Positions 29,308 through 39,600 of a DNA stretch of 57,831 bases are shown piece after piece. The DNA comes from Bacteroidales bacterium (GTDB lineage: Bacteria; Bacteroidota; Bacteroidia; Bacteroidales; F082). Position 1 is the stretch's first letter, and every line of letters begins with the position of its first letter. The stretch covers positions 1 to 57,831 of the forward strand of contig JAGCPH010000051.1 of the NCBI GenBank assembly GCA_017645275.1, in the 5' to 3' direction. The notes under the pieces are model-generated. The model did no database searches. It was not told the DNA's origin and saw nothing but the letters and a program-made list of their open reading frames with translations. The translations under genes were made by a program, and so were the position numbers.

Positions 29308-29343
29308 GTGGAGACGATACCCAAGTCGTCTCCACTTTTTTTA
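29308..29343 (+). terminator. Rho-independent terminator of the fab/etf operon
   Basis: GTGGAGACGA at 29308-29317 pairs with TCGTCTCCAC at 29326-29335 around an eight-base loop, followed by seven or more T. The stem shares GTGGAGACG/CGTCTCCAC with the terminator at 12728. The T-run touches the stop codon of convergent anmK. Confidence 0.93.
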
Positions 29344-30402
29344 TTTGGTGGGATACCATATTCTACCGGAACAAGAATCGGATTCTGCGCCTGTTACAGA
29401 GCGTAACACATTGATTTCGTTATTGTTGCGTAGCAATCCGAGAAAAGCGAAGACAAGGGCTTCTTTGTAGTCTATGATGTCGTCGGAAGGGACTAAAACA
29501 TCGTGTTTTGTATTCGCCTGAATACGTTCCACAAGATATTTGTTTTTCGCGCCGCCACCGGTAACCAATAATTTGCCAATTGGTTGATTTTCAATTGATT
29601 TTGAAATTTGTATTGCTACATGCTCAACGAATGTGGCCATCATATCTGCAATGTCGTTACGACGTTCCAACAACGGTTTGATGCTTTCCTCAAAAAACTC
29701 ACGTCCTAATGATTTTGGATAATTTTCAGTATAGAAAGGATGTGAACTTAATATTGTAAGTAATTGATTGTCAATATGTCCGCTGCGAGCAACCATTCCG
29801 TTTTTGTCGTAAGGCATCGATAATCGGTTTGCCAGATAATTCAATGCTTGGTTTGCGATACATATATCGTATGCAATACGTTGACCATCAACATCGAACG
29901 ATACGTTGGCTATACCTCCGATGTTGAGGCATATCGGGTAGTCGGCGAACAGTAGTTTATCGCCGATAGGCACCAATGGCGCTCCTTGACCACCTTTGAG
30001 CACATCCTCGGTGCGGAAATCGTTGATGACCATGACACCACAGGCATCGGCAAGTGCCTGACCGTCACCGATTTGCAGGGTGTAATGCTCCTGCGGACGA
30101 TGAAATATCGTGTGTCCGTGCGAGGCGACGATTTCAGGTTGCAGATTGTATTTTTCAATGAATTGTCTAGTTACTTGACCAAGGAACTTACCATATTGAT
30201 AATCAATATCTTTCAATTGGTTTTTGCCAAAATAAAACGCATCAGACAATGATTTTTTCCATGTCTCGTCATAATCATGATTATCACTAGCGACAATCTC
30301 GAAATGCCATTTCCTGTCGTTCCAGAAATCGACATCCACGAGGTCGATGCCGTCGAGCGAGCTGCCCGACATCAAGCCGATAATGTTGTGTTTCTCAATC
30401 AT
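29341..30402 (-). CDS. anmK: Anhydro-N-acetylmuramic acid kinase
   Basis: A 353-residue ASKHA-fold kinase that converts recycled 1,6-anhydroMurNAc to MurNAc-6-phosphate. N-terminal GLMSGSSLDGIDLVDVDF is the phosphate-binding motif, GHTIFHRP, LNIGGIANVSF and VTGGGAKNKYLVERI are family blocks. Its ATG directly abuts the murF stop, which pairs peptidoglycan recycling with peptidoglycan synthesis. Confidence 0.95.
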   Translation of the reverse strand: MIEKHNIIGLMSGSSLDGIDLVDVDFWNDRKWHFEIVASDNHDYDETWKKSLSDAFYFGKNQLKDIDYQYGKFLGQVTRQFIEKYNLQPEIVASHGHTIFHRPQEHYTLQIGDGQALADACGVMVINDFRTEDVLKGGQGAPLVPIGDKLLFADYPICLNIGGIANVSFDVDGQRIAYDICIANQALNYLANRLSMPYDKNGMVARSGHIDNQLLTILSSHPFYTENYPKSLGREFFEESIKPLLERRNDIADMMATFVEHVAIQISKSIENQPIGKLLVTGGGAKNKYLVERIQANTKHDVLVPSDDIIDYKEALVFAFLGLLRNNNEINVLRSVTGAESDSCSGRIWYPTK

Positions 30403-31686
30403 TTACAACGAATCAATGAGTTTGTTGAGATGAATGCCGTTGGAGCCTTTCACAAGGATATCATGGCCTGAAACAGGGTGGGATGCGAGATGTTTGATAA
30501 GCTCTTCGACATTATCAAATGTTGAGAATCCTGAATATTCAGAGACCTTTGCGAATTCTGAACCAACCAGAAACACGTTTTTAAAGTTGAGTTCTTTTAA
30601 AAGTTCAACTATCGTTTTGTGCTCTTTTTCAGATTCTTCGCCTAGTTCGAGCATATCGCCTAGAATCAGCAGGTTAGCGTCTTTGCAGATGTTTCTGAAG
30701 TTTCTGATAGAATGGCTCATGCTGGTCGGGTTGGCGTTGTAGGCATCCATAACAACACGGTTGTTAGCGGTCACAACCACCTGTGAGCGATTGTTGGTGG
30801 GGTGGTAGCTCGACAGTGCCTCAACAATGTCTTTGTCATTGACACCAAAGTGCTTTCCGATGCAGATCGCGGCCATCACGTTTTCGAAGTTGTAGTCGCC
30901 AACCAATTGAGTGTCAATCCTATATCCATTCCATTCGACTGACAGATATGGGTTTGCTGATAGTATTTTGCCATGGACGTCGGCTTCTTGGCATGTTCCG
31001 TAGGTAACCTTATTAATATCTTTGGCAAGACCCATCAAAAGGTCGTTGTCTTTGTTGACGAACAGCAGCCCTTTGTGTGCCGCGATGTATTGGTACATCT
31101 CGTTTTTGGTGCGTATCACGCCTTCGTAGCCACCAAAATCCCTCAGATGTGCGCGACCTATGTTAGTTATCATTCCAAAGTTGGGTTCGCCGAGGTTGGT
31201 GAGTTCGTCGATGTCGCCCGGATGGCTGGCACCCATCTCGACCACTGCAAGTTCCACTTCCGGCTTGATTCTCAACAGTGTGAGTGGCACTCCTAGCTGG
31301 TTGTTGAAGTTGCCTAGAGTGAATACGATGTAATATTTCTTTGACAGAACGGCTGATACGAGCTCTTTCGTGGTGGTCTTGCCGTTGGTTCCAGTGATAC
31401 CGATGATAGGCAGCCCGAGTCTCTCTCTGTGGTGTTTCGCCAGTTCCTGCAAGGCTTTCAGACTGTCATCCACAACAAAAAGGCGGTCGTGTTTCGGCAG
31501 GTCTTTTCTGTCGGCTATCACGCATGCGGCTATGCCTTCTTCGGCGACTTTAAGTGCGAAGTCGTTACCGTCGAAATGTTCGCCTTTCAGAGCCACGAAC
31601 ACGCATCCTGGAGTGATGGTGCGGCTGTCGGTAGTCACGGTGTAAGCACCTTTGTAAAGCTCGTAAATACGTTCTATGTCGTTCAT
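30403..31686 (-). CDS. murF: UDP-N-acetylmuramoyl-tripeptide--D-alanyl-D-alanine ligase
   Basis: A 427-residue Mur ligase that adds D-Ala-D-Ala to the peptidoglycan precursor in the cytosol. N-terminal domain SRTITPGCVFVALKGEHFDGNDF, P-loop GITGTNGKTTTKELVSAVL (about 100-118), VEMGASHPGDID, and DAYNANPTSMSHSIRNF in the C-terminal part. ATG 31686 is preferred to an upstream in-frame TTG at 31692. It follows gldJ by 72 bases with a terminator between. Confidence 0.95.
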   Translation of the reverse strand: MNDIERIYELYKGAYTVTTDSRTITPGCVFVALKGEHFDGNDFALKVAEEGIAACVIADRKDLPKHDRLFVVDDSLKALQELAKHHRERLGLPIIGITGTNGKTTTKELVSAVLSKKYYIVFTLGNFNNQLGVPLTLLRIKPEVELAVVEMGASHPGDIDELTNLGEPNFGMITNIGRAHLRDFGGYEGVIRTKNEMYQYIAAHKGLLFVNKDNDLLMGLAKDINKVTYGTCQEADVHGKILSANPYLSVEWNGYRIDTQLVGDYNFENVMAAICIGKHFGVNDKDIVEALSSYHPTNNRSQVVVTANNRVVMDAYNANPTSMSHSIRNFRNICKDANLLILGDMLELGEESEKEHKTIVELLKELNFKNVFLVGSEFAKVSEYSGFSTFDNVEELIKHLASHPVSGHDILVKGSNGIHLNKLIDSL

Positions 31687-31713
31687 TGTCAAGTTGTTTT
31701 AATCGATTTTATA

Positions 31714-31740
31714 TAAAAAAAGCCGTCAAACGACGGCTTA
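31714..31740 (-). terminator. Terminator behind gldJ
   Basis: On the minus strand AGCCGTC, loop GTTT and GACGGCT are followed by seven T. It lies 19 bases after the gldJ stop and would separate gldJ from murF, or allow partial read-through. Confidence 0.88.
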
Positions 31741-31758
31741 TATCTGAATTACAGCATC

Positions 31759-33102
31759 TTATTTGCCGTATGTTGTCCCGATTTTGTTCATCGCGCATCT
31801 GAAACCTATTGTCGATGATGACTGGTTTTCGTCGAGGTAACGGCGTGTTGAAGGGCTAAGGTAGTAAGGACCGTCGGCCCATGAGCCGCCTTTGTAGACG
31901 CGTGAGTGGTCAGAGATCAAAGTGGTCTTGCCGTAGTCGTACATCTGTTTGGTGTAGTCCTGATCCTCTTTGTTGTTCCAGTCGTTCTGGATTGTCGACA
32001 TATAGTCGCCGTCACGGTAGTTGATGTTTTCTGAGTCGCCACGGTAAGGGTTCTGGTCGGCGAAGTCTTCGAATGAGAGTGGACGGTAGACGTCGAGCAC
32101 CCATTCAGCCACGTTGCCAGCCATGTTGTAGAGGCCGTAGTCGTTTGGCCAGTAAGCTGTTACAGGAGCAGGGAAGGTGGCGCCGTCGTTAAGACTGCCG
32201 GCCACGCCCATGTAGTCACCTGAGCCTCTCTTGAAGTTGGCCATATAGCTGCCGGTATAGTTCTTCTCTTGTGAGCGTACGCCGTCGGAGTTCCAAGGAT
32301 ATACCTTGCGCTGAGTGATGCGTTCGCCTTCGGTATTGCCAACCAGGCCGAGTGCTGCGTATTCCCATTCAGCCTCGGTGGGGAGACGGTATTTCGGGAG
32401 GATGATGCCATCTTCCATCTTCGCACGCTGGCCGTTGCCAGATACACCTGTATATGTGCCTGCGAGGTATCCGTCAGTGGTAAAGTGATTCTCCGCATTC
32501 TGGTTGTCGTCGAACTTCAGCACGCCAGCCTCGATGAGGAGCATCTCGTTGACGCGGTCCGAACGCCATAATGCGTAGTCGTTGGCCTGGAGCCATGACA
32601 CGCCGACGACAGGATAGTCGCCGTATGCCGGGTGGCGGAAGTAGATCTCCACCATTGGCTCGTTGTACGACATCGAGTTACGCCAAACGAGAGTGTCAGG
32701 CAAAGCACGCTCGATCATCTCTGGGTATTCGCTGCCGTAGATGCGGTTCAACCAATAAATATATTCAAGGTAATCAGTGTTGCTTACCTCGGTCTGATCC
32801 ATGAAGAATGATGAGACAGTGACCTGACGAGGAGTGTTGTCCCACTCATAATAAACGTTTTCCTGGGTTGCACCCATGGTGAATGTGCCGCCTTCAATAG
32901 CTACGAGACCCGGACCGACTTTCTGCTCTTTCACGCTCGAGACAGTGAAACCGCCGAAGTTAGGGTCGTTGTAATTCCATCCTGTTGTGCTCGATTTTCC
33001 TGACTTTTTCGACTTGTTGCCGCCGAAACTTCCACAAGAAACCAATACGATGCTGCAGCCCAAAATCGCCAAAATAGCACCAAATCTTAACTTATTACGC
33101 AT
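31759..33102 (-). CDS. gldJ: GldJ-type lipoprotein of the type IX secretion/gliding system
   Basis: A 447-residue lipoprotein: signal peptide with lipobox LVSC (Cys23), a linker with TGWNYNDPNFGGF, then a formylglycine-generating-enzyme-like (FGE-sulfatase) domain (GLVAIEGGTFTMGA, YRLPTEAEWEYAA, YNMAGNVAEWVLD, YKGGSWADGPYYL, TIGFRCAM). The TGWNYN linker and the position beside porU and murF fit GldJ better than its paralogue GldK/PorK. It sits in the outer-membrane periplasmic face and stabilises the T9SS core. Divergent from porU, 216 bases apart; no clear promoter box found for it. Confidence 0.82.
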   Translation of the reverse strand: MRNKLRFGAILAILGCSIVLVSCGSFGGNKSKKSGKSSTTGWNYNDPNFGGFTVSSVKEQKVGPGLVAIEGGTFTMGATQENVYYEWDNTPRQVTVSSFFMDQTEVSNTDYLEYIYWLNRIYGSEYPEMIERALPDTLVWRNSMSYNEPMVEIYFRHPAYGDYPVVGVSWLQANDYALWRSDRVNEMLLIEAGVLKFDDNQNAENHFTTDGYLAGTYTGVSGNGQRAKMEDGIILPKYRLPTEAEWEYAALGLVGNTEGERITQRKVYPWNSDGVRSQEKNYTGSYMANFKRGSGDYMGVAGSLNDGATFPAPVTAYWPNDYGLYNMAGNVAEWVLDVYRPLSFEDFADQNPYRGDSENINYRDGDYMSTIQNDWNNKEDQDYTKQMYDYGKTTLISDHSRVYKGGSWADGPYYLSPSTRRYLDENQSSSTIGFRCAMNKIGTTYGK

Positions 33103-33304
33103 TTCTGTTTGTGTTTAATTTTCTTATCAATAACTTCAAATCATCTTATTTATTGTGCTTTACAACAAAAAAATGATTTTTTTTCCTGCCTGAATTTTTC
33201 AAACTGCAATAATACGACATTTTTCTTTAAAACCGACTGATTTTTTTAAAAAAAGTTTTGACAATAATTTTAAAACGAATACGTTATGATTAAAAATAAA
33301 TTAG

Positions 33305-33312
33305 TATCTTTG
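33305..33312 (+). promoter_or_regulatory. -7 promoter box of porU
   Basis: TATCTTTG matches TAnnTTTG and ends only six bases before the chosen porU ATG at 33319, so the mRNA would have almost no leader. No TTTG at the -33 distance. Confidence 0.5.
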
Positions 33313-33318
33313 CAAATT

Positions 33319-36300
33319 ATGACTTTTGGAAAAGTAAAAATATATAAAGAAGCGTTTTTTTGCCTGATACTCTTGGCGTTATGGCCTTTCGCCTTATCGG
33401 CAGGGAACTCGGTATTGAGTAGTGGGACGTGGTATAAGATGGCTTTGTCGTCCACAGGGATGTACAAGCTGACATATGCCGATCTGACATCTATGGGATT
33501 GGATGTCAATAACATAGACCCTAGAAATATCCGCATATACCATAATGGCGGCGGTGTGATGCCGAAGCTTAACAATGGCAATTATCCTGACGACCTCGCT
33601 GAGATACCGATTTGCGTTTACGGTGAGGAAGACGGAGTGTTCAATGCCGGAGACTATATCATATTTTACGCTAGAGGACCTGTTGTTTGGGAATATTATG
33701 GCTCAAGATGGCAGTACGGGCACGTCAAAAACTCGTATTCCGACTTTTCATGTGCCTTCCTGACGGTGAGCGAGGAGCCCGGCATGCGAGTGCAGACCGC
33801 CGATGTCCCGCAATCTTCGCTGGTTACCCCTGTTGCCAGTTTTTTGGATTACGCCACGATAGATTTAGATGAGAAAAATATCAACAACATGGGGCGTACC
33901 TGGTATTTTGACCCATTTGACGTCACCACAGAGCGTAGCTATACGTTAAATTTTCCAGATATCGACGTGTCGAAACAGGCAAAGCTGAGAACTTCAGTGG
34001 CTTCACGTAATGGCGAAACTGCCACATTTACAATGCGTTATAATGGAAATGTGCTTTATGCGAAGTCGTTTAACAAATACTCTGAAACGATTTATGCGCA
34101 ATACGACACGTCGTGTAACGCCAGTTTTACTCCACTATCATCTGATATCCGTATTGATGTGAAATACACGAAATCGGTATCGTCGTCGGTGGGCTGGATT
34201 GATTACATCTCGATTAATGCTTGGCGTTATCTGAAAATGAACGATAACATGATGATGTTCCGTAACCCGGAATGTGTCACTGCTTCGCAAGTGTATGAGT
34301 ATCAGTTGCAAAACGCCACAACAGCTATAAAAATCTGGGATGTCACACACCCGCTAGAGCCGAAGGTGATGAACACCACGTTGGCATCGTCGACGATGAA
34401 ATTCAAGGTTTTTGGCGCCGCTGACAATGAGTTTATTGCGTTTAATGACGCGGGCTGCGGTACACCAACCTTTATGGGCATAGTCGAAAACCAGAACCTG
34501 CATGCATTGAGAGATGTTGATTATCTTATAATTACACATCCAGACTTTCAGTCACAGGCAGAGCGTCTGAAAGAGATACATTCGCGTCTGGACAATCTGA
34601 ATATTGAGATAGTTCAGCCGTCATACATCTACAATGAGTTTTCGTGCGGAGCCCAGGATATTGGGGCAATTCGCGCATTGGTGAGAATGCTGTACAACCA
34701 GGAAGGTGAGCATAAACTTAAATATGTTCTGCTCTTCGGCGACGCCTCCTATGATTATAAGAACCCTAGCGTGTGTTTCATTCCTACATGGGAGTCGCTG
34801 AACTCATGTATCATAACACAATCGGTCGTCACCGACGATTATTATGTGAGTCTTGACCCGGATGAGGGAGATATGGAGAAACCAGAGACCATTGATTTGC
34901 CAATAGGCAGAATGCCTGTGTCGACGCTTGATGAAGCCATCGGTGTCGTCGATAAAATCGAGACTTATATTTCAGGCGACAACAAGGTGATGAGCAACTG
35001 GCGCAATGTGGTGTCGTTTATCTGTGACGACAAAGATTCTTATTTCATCACCACATCCAATGCTATAGCAGATTCTCTGAAGTATTGGGGTGCTGATGTG
35101 GTAGTTGACAAGATTTATCTTGATGCATATAATCAGGTGGCGACGTCGAGCGGACAACGTTGTCCGGAGATGAATGAGGCCATCGACAACAGAATCGACA
35201 GAGGTTCGCTGGTGGTGAACTATTACGGCCACGGTGGTGAGATCGGACTCGGCGAAGAGCGTTTCCTGACCACCGATGACATCAACTCATGGCAAAACGA
35301 CAAGATGATGCCGCTATTTGTAACCGCTACATGCGAGTTTAGCCGTTTCGATGACCATACCAGGACATCGGCAGGAGAGATGGTGTTCACCAATAAGCAC
35401 GGCGGCGCGATAGCAATGATTACAACAGCTAGGACGACAAGTGGCAGCGCTGCTCTTCTTTATAGGACATATAAGAATATGTTCAGAATGAAAGACGGCG
35501 AATATCAGACAATGGGTGAGATATTCTACCAAACGAAACAAAATGGTGAATCTAACCCTTCCACCAAGGTATTCGTGCTGTTCGGCGATCCTGCGCTGCG
35601 TCTGGCATATCCGAAATACAACGTGGTGCTAACTAAAATTAACGGAAAACAAGTGTTGATTGCAAATGATACACTTAAGGCATTGAGTACCGTTGAGTTA
35701 CATGGTGAGGTGAGAGACAATTTCGGTGTCATCATGGATGGCTTCAACGGCGATGTCACCGTGTCAGTTTACGACAAGGAAAACATTTATCGTACACATG
35801 GCGACCAAGGCGGTCCTGTCATGGACTTCAAATTGCGTAACAGCATATTGTTCAGCGGCAAGGCGGCGGTGGTCAATGGCGAGTTTGACATCCGTTTCAT
35901 GCTTCCGAAAGACATCAATTACGCGTACGGTAAAGGTCTGATAAATTTCTATGCCACTAATTATGTTGTCGATGCCAACGGCTCGTATGAAAATGTGATA
36001 GTTGGCGGCTACAACAGTACGGCATTGCCTGACGTTGACGGCCCTGATGCACGTATATTTATCGATGACACGCTGTTCGTGAGCGGCGGTATCACCAATG
36101 AGAGCCCACTGTTTTTCGCTTATGTGAAAGACCCGAACGGAATCAATGCGACAGGAGCCGGCATCGGACACGATATCACGGCCACATTGTCGGGCGCGAC
36201 CAACAGAAGTTATAACCTCAACTCCTATTATGACGCACCTGACAATATAAATGATTATGGCACAATAGCTTATCGTTTTTATAACCTTAACGAAGGTCAT

Positions 36301-36690
36301 CATTGCGTAAACTTTAAAGTGTGGGATATCTATAACAACTCAACCACTGTTTCTATTGATTTTACTGTGGTTAAGAGCAGTAGTCTGACACTCGAAAACG
36401 TATTTAACGCCCCGAATCCTATGAATGGACATACCAATTTCTATTTTGAGCATAATCAGAAGGGCGAATTCGACGTAACCGTAAGAATTTACAATATAAA
36501 CGGACAGCTTGTAAAGATTATTAAGGAGAGCCGTTATGGCACTTCGGGACGTATCGACCCGATTTACTGGGATGGTACATCCGACAATGGATCACCTTTA
36601 CAATCAGGAATTTACATTTATAACATGACACTCTCGACTTCAAAAGAAGAAAAAGTGTCGTCATGCTCCAAATTGGTTATCGCACGATGA
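33319..36690 (+). CDS. porU: Type IX secretion system C25 sortase PorU
   Basis: A 1123-residue surface protease. Signal peptide (KVKIYKEAFFCLILLALWPFALSA), a large N-terminal part, then a C25 (gingipain-like) peptidase domain with His638 (YYGHGGEIG) and Cys672 (TATCEFSRFD), and a C-terminal FlgD-like Ig domain (NAPNPMNG..., WDGTSDNGSPLQSGIYIYNM). PorU cleaves the C-terminal signal from T9SS cargo and attaches cargo to lipopolysaccharide. ATG 33286 is in frame but lies before the promoter box, so 33319 is used. Its stop overlaps the next gene (ATGA). Confidence 0.92.
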   Translation: MTFGKVKIYKEAFFCLILLALWPFALSAGNSVLSSGTWYKMALSSTGMYKLTYADLTSMGLDVNNIDPRNIRIYHNGGGVMPKLNNGNYPDDLAEIPICVYGEEDGVFNAGDYIIFYARGPVVWEYYGSRWQYGHVKNSYSDFSCAFLTVSEEPGMRVQTADVPQSSLVTPVASFLDYATIDLDEKNINNMGRTWYFDPFDVTTERSYTLNFPDIDVSKQAKLRTSVASRNGETATFTMRYNGNVLYAKSFNKYSETIYAQYDTSCNASFTPLSSDIRIDVKYTKSVSSSVGWIDYISINAWRYLKMNDNMMMFRNPECVTASQVYEYQLQNATTAIKIWDVTHPLEPKVMNTTLASSTMKFKVFGAADNEFIAFNDAGCGTPTFMGIVENQNLHALRDVDYLIITHPDFQSQAERLKEIHSRLDNLNIEIVQPSYIYNEFSCGAQDIGAIRALVRMLYNQEGEHKLKYVLLFGDASYDYKNPSVCFIPTWESLNSCIITQSVVTDDYYVSLDPDEGDMEKPETIDLPIGRMPVSTLDEAIGVVDKIETYISGDNKVMSNWRNVVSFICDDKDSYFITTSNAIADSLKYWGADVVVDKIYLDAYNQVATSSGQRCPEMNEAIDNRIDRGSLVVNYYGHGGEIGLGEERFLTTDDINSWQNDKMMPLFVTATCEFSRFDDHTRTSAGEMVFTNKHGGAIAMITTARTTSGSAALLYRTYKNMFRMKDGEYQTMGEIFYQTKQNGESNPSTKVFVLFGDPALRLAYPKYNVVLTKINGKQVLIANDTLKALSTVELHGEVRDNFGVIMDGFNGDVTVSVYDKENIYRTHGDQGGPVMDFKLRNSILFSGKAAVVNGEFDIRFMLPKDINYAYGKGLINFYATNYVVDANGSYENVIVGGYNSTALPDVDGPDARIFIDDTLFVSGGITNESPLFFAYVKDPNGINATGAGIGHDITATLSGATNRSYNLNSYYDAPDNINDYGTIAYRFYNLNEGHHCVNFKVWDIYNNSTTVSIDFTVVKSSSLTLENVFNAPNPMNGHTNFYFEHNQKGEFDVTVRIYNINGQLVKIIKESRYGTSGRIDPIYWDGTSDNGSPLQSGIYIYNMTLSTSKEEKVSSCSKLVIAR

Positions 36691-39600
36691 GAAAATGGCT
36701 GAACATATTGCTATATGTCGGGCTGATGATGTTTGGAACGGCAGCTGAAGCTCAGAGTTACGCGACGAACTCCGTTTTGAAAGACGGCAGCATATATAAA
36801 ATAGGTGTTGTCAAAGATGGCGTTTATCGGATAACTTTTGATGAGCTTACAACGGCTGGAATTGATGTTAATACATTGAATCTTAATAAGATAAGTATGT
36901 TTGGCAACGTCAATGGCATGTTGCCTGAAGGCAATGACATAGCAGCATACGATGATTTGACAGAGATGGATATCATGGTCGACACCAACGGTATCCTGTT
37001 TTACGGACAGGGACCTATCGCATGGACCAGATTAGGAGATAAGTATGCATATCATAGCAATTATTATTCCGACACCACATTTTATTTTTTGAAAATCGAT
37101 AATCAGGATGATGGTAAAAGGATGCAGTATCAACCGCAGGAAGCAGATGATTATCAGGCAGTTATAACTGATTTTGTCGATAAACAATATCATGAGATTG
37201 ACCGTCACAACTATTATCATCGTGGTAGAAAGTGGTTTGGCGAGACAGTGAATATCGATGATGGTGAAATAAAGATTCCTTTTGTTTTTAAGAATGTTTT
37301 AACGGAGTATCAAGGCTCGGTAGATATTTGTTTCATAGGTGCATCGAAAACTGACGGTACTAAAGCTCGTTTGAAAGTCAATGGAATACAGCTTGGTGAT
37401 GATATAAACATACAAGCGGCAGGAACGTATTCTTTTGGAGTTGAGAAGACGATAAATGCGGCTTTTACACCTTTGGGCGATGATGTCGAGGTGGAGCTGG
37501 AGATCGTTTCAGACAATTCGGCACCATATCTTGGCCTTGATTATATAAGCGTAAATGCTCGTCGTTCATTGAGTTATGTTGGCGAACAGTTGCAGTTTGG
37601 CTTTAACAGGCTTACCCATCCGATAGTTGAACTTGTCAGTATCACCGATGTCGGCGACGGTGCTGTCATTTTGGACGTGTCATCACCGCTTAGCCCTAAA
37701 ATACAGGAGTTTTCGATGAGTGGAGACGTCGTCGGTTTTAAATATTTAATGTCTGGATCTAAGGATTATGTATTGTATAAAGATGCTGATATTTTGAATG
37801 TTGTGTCGATACAACATATTGACAATCAGAATATTCATTCGATAACCAATGCTGAGATGCTTATCATCACCGATAAGATTTTTGCTGAGCAGGCCCAAGC
37901 TATAAAAGCAATTCATGAAGAAGATGAGGGCTTATTGACAAAGGTGGTTTTTATTGATGAGATTTACAATGAGTTTTCGTCGGGAAGCCTTGATATTACT
38001 GCTATCCGCAACTTTGTAAAGATGGTTTATCAGAGGTCGGCTGATTTGAGATACGTGTTGCTTTTGGGGCGTGGCACCAATGATTACAAGAATGTTGAAG
38101 GATATGGCTTTAATTTCGTGCCACCTTATGAGGCGATGAACAGCGTCAACGAGAATACTGCATACGTGACCGACGATTATTTTGGTTTGATGGATGAGGA
38201 TGAAGGTGACTCATGTGAAGGACTTATGGATGTGTGCGTGAGCCGTATGCCGGTGCTGACACCTGAAGAAGCTGATGTGGCAGTCGATAAAATCAGGCGC
38301 TACATGTATGATGCGAAGACGCGTGGTGAGTGGCGTAACGAGATGCTGTTAGTTGCCGATGATAAGAAGATGTATGCGAGAAACAGCGATGCTATCGAAG
38401 CTGTGGTCGACACCATGAACACAACGGCCAATATAAGCAAGATTTATGCCGACTCTTATGTGCGACAAAAACTCTCCGACGGCTCATATTGCTATCCTGA
38501 TGCTACCGCTTCGCTTATTGAGAAGTTCAACGAGGGTATCATGATGATGACATATCTCGGACATGGCGGAGTGAAAGGTCTAAGTGCTTCTAACTTATTT
38601 AAAGTCAAAGATATAGAGTCACTGACAAACTACTACAAGTTGCCTTTAGTCGTAACGGGCACATGTGAATTCAGTGCATTCGACAACGCTTCGTTGGTGT
38701 CGGCAGGAGAGATATTGTACAAAATGGACAATGGTGGCGCCATAGCGATGTACACGACGGCACGTCCTACGCAGGCTGATATCAACAAAAACGTGGTCAA
38801 AGCGTTTGTGGTTCACACATACGAAAACGGCAATATCAAAAATTTGACTATGGGCGATGTTGCTTTAATGACAAAGAAAGAAAACAAGAATAATTCCGCA
38901 AATTATCTGTCGTATGTGATGTTTGGTGATCCGGCATTGAGATTTGTATATCCCGACAATAAAGTGGTGATTGATGCTGTCAACGGGATGCCGACATCGC
39001 AAAGATTGTCAGTGGCGCCAATGGATACTCTCATGGTGGAAGGCAGGGTGACAAATTCAATCGGAGCATTGGACGCATCGTTTAACGGAATCGTTTACGT
39101 GAAAATGTTCGACAACAAATCGACATGCAATACTTTGAACAACGCAGGAGAAAGCGGCAATGATTATACTTATACCAACTATTCCGATGTATTGTATGAT
39201 GGCTGTTTTTCGGTGGTAAATGGCATGTTTTCGTGTCATTTCGCGGTGCCTCGCAATGTCAACAACCAGGATGGCGATGCCAAATTGAGTTTTTACGCAA
39301 TGGATACCATAAATGGTATAGAGGCAAATACCTTCTTTAAAAACATCAAAGTAGATGGAAATCCGACGGTGTTACCAGATATTGAAGGACCAGAGATAAA
39401 TCTCACATGGAATGACGGACATCTGTCGGCTGCACTTCACGACCCACAAGGTATTTGTCATTACAACTCTATGCTTGGACGTGACATAGTGCTTCAGATT
39501 GAATCGGGAAATTTTTATAAATCATTGATAGTCAATGATGAATTTGAACAAAATATTGATGATTTTACAAGTGGAAGAGTCGAAATAGACCTTGATTTCC

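Noticed and set aside
31759-33102. GldK/PorK
   Set aside because: The FGE-like domain fits both, but the TGWNYN linker and the place beside porU and murF favour GldJ.
33286-33318. Earlier porU start
   Set aside because: TATCTTTG lies inside the extension, and the signal peptide is best formed from ATG 33319.
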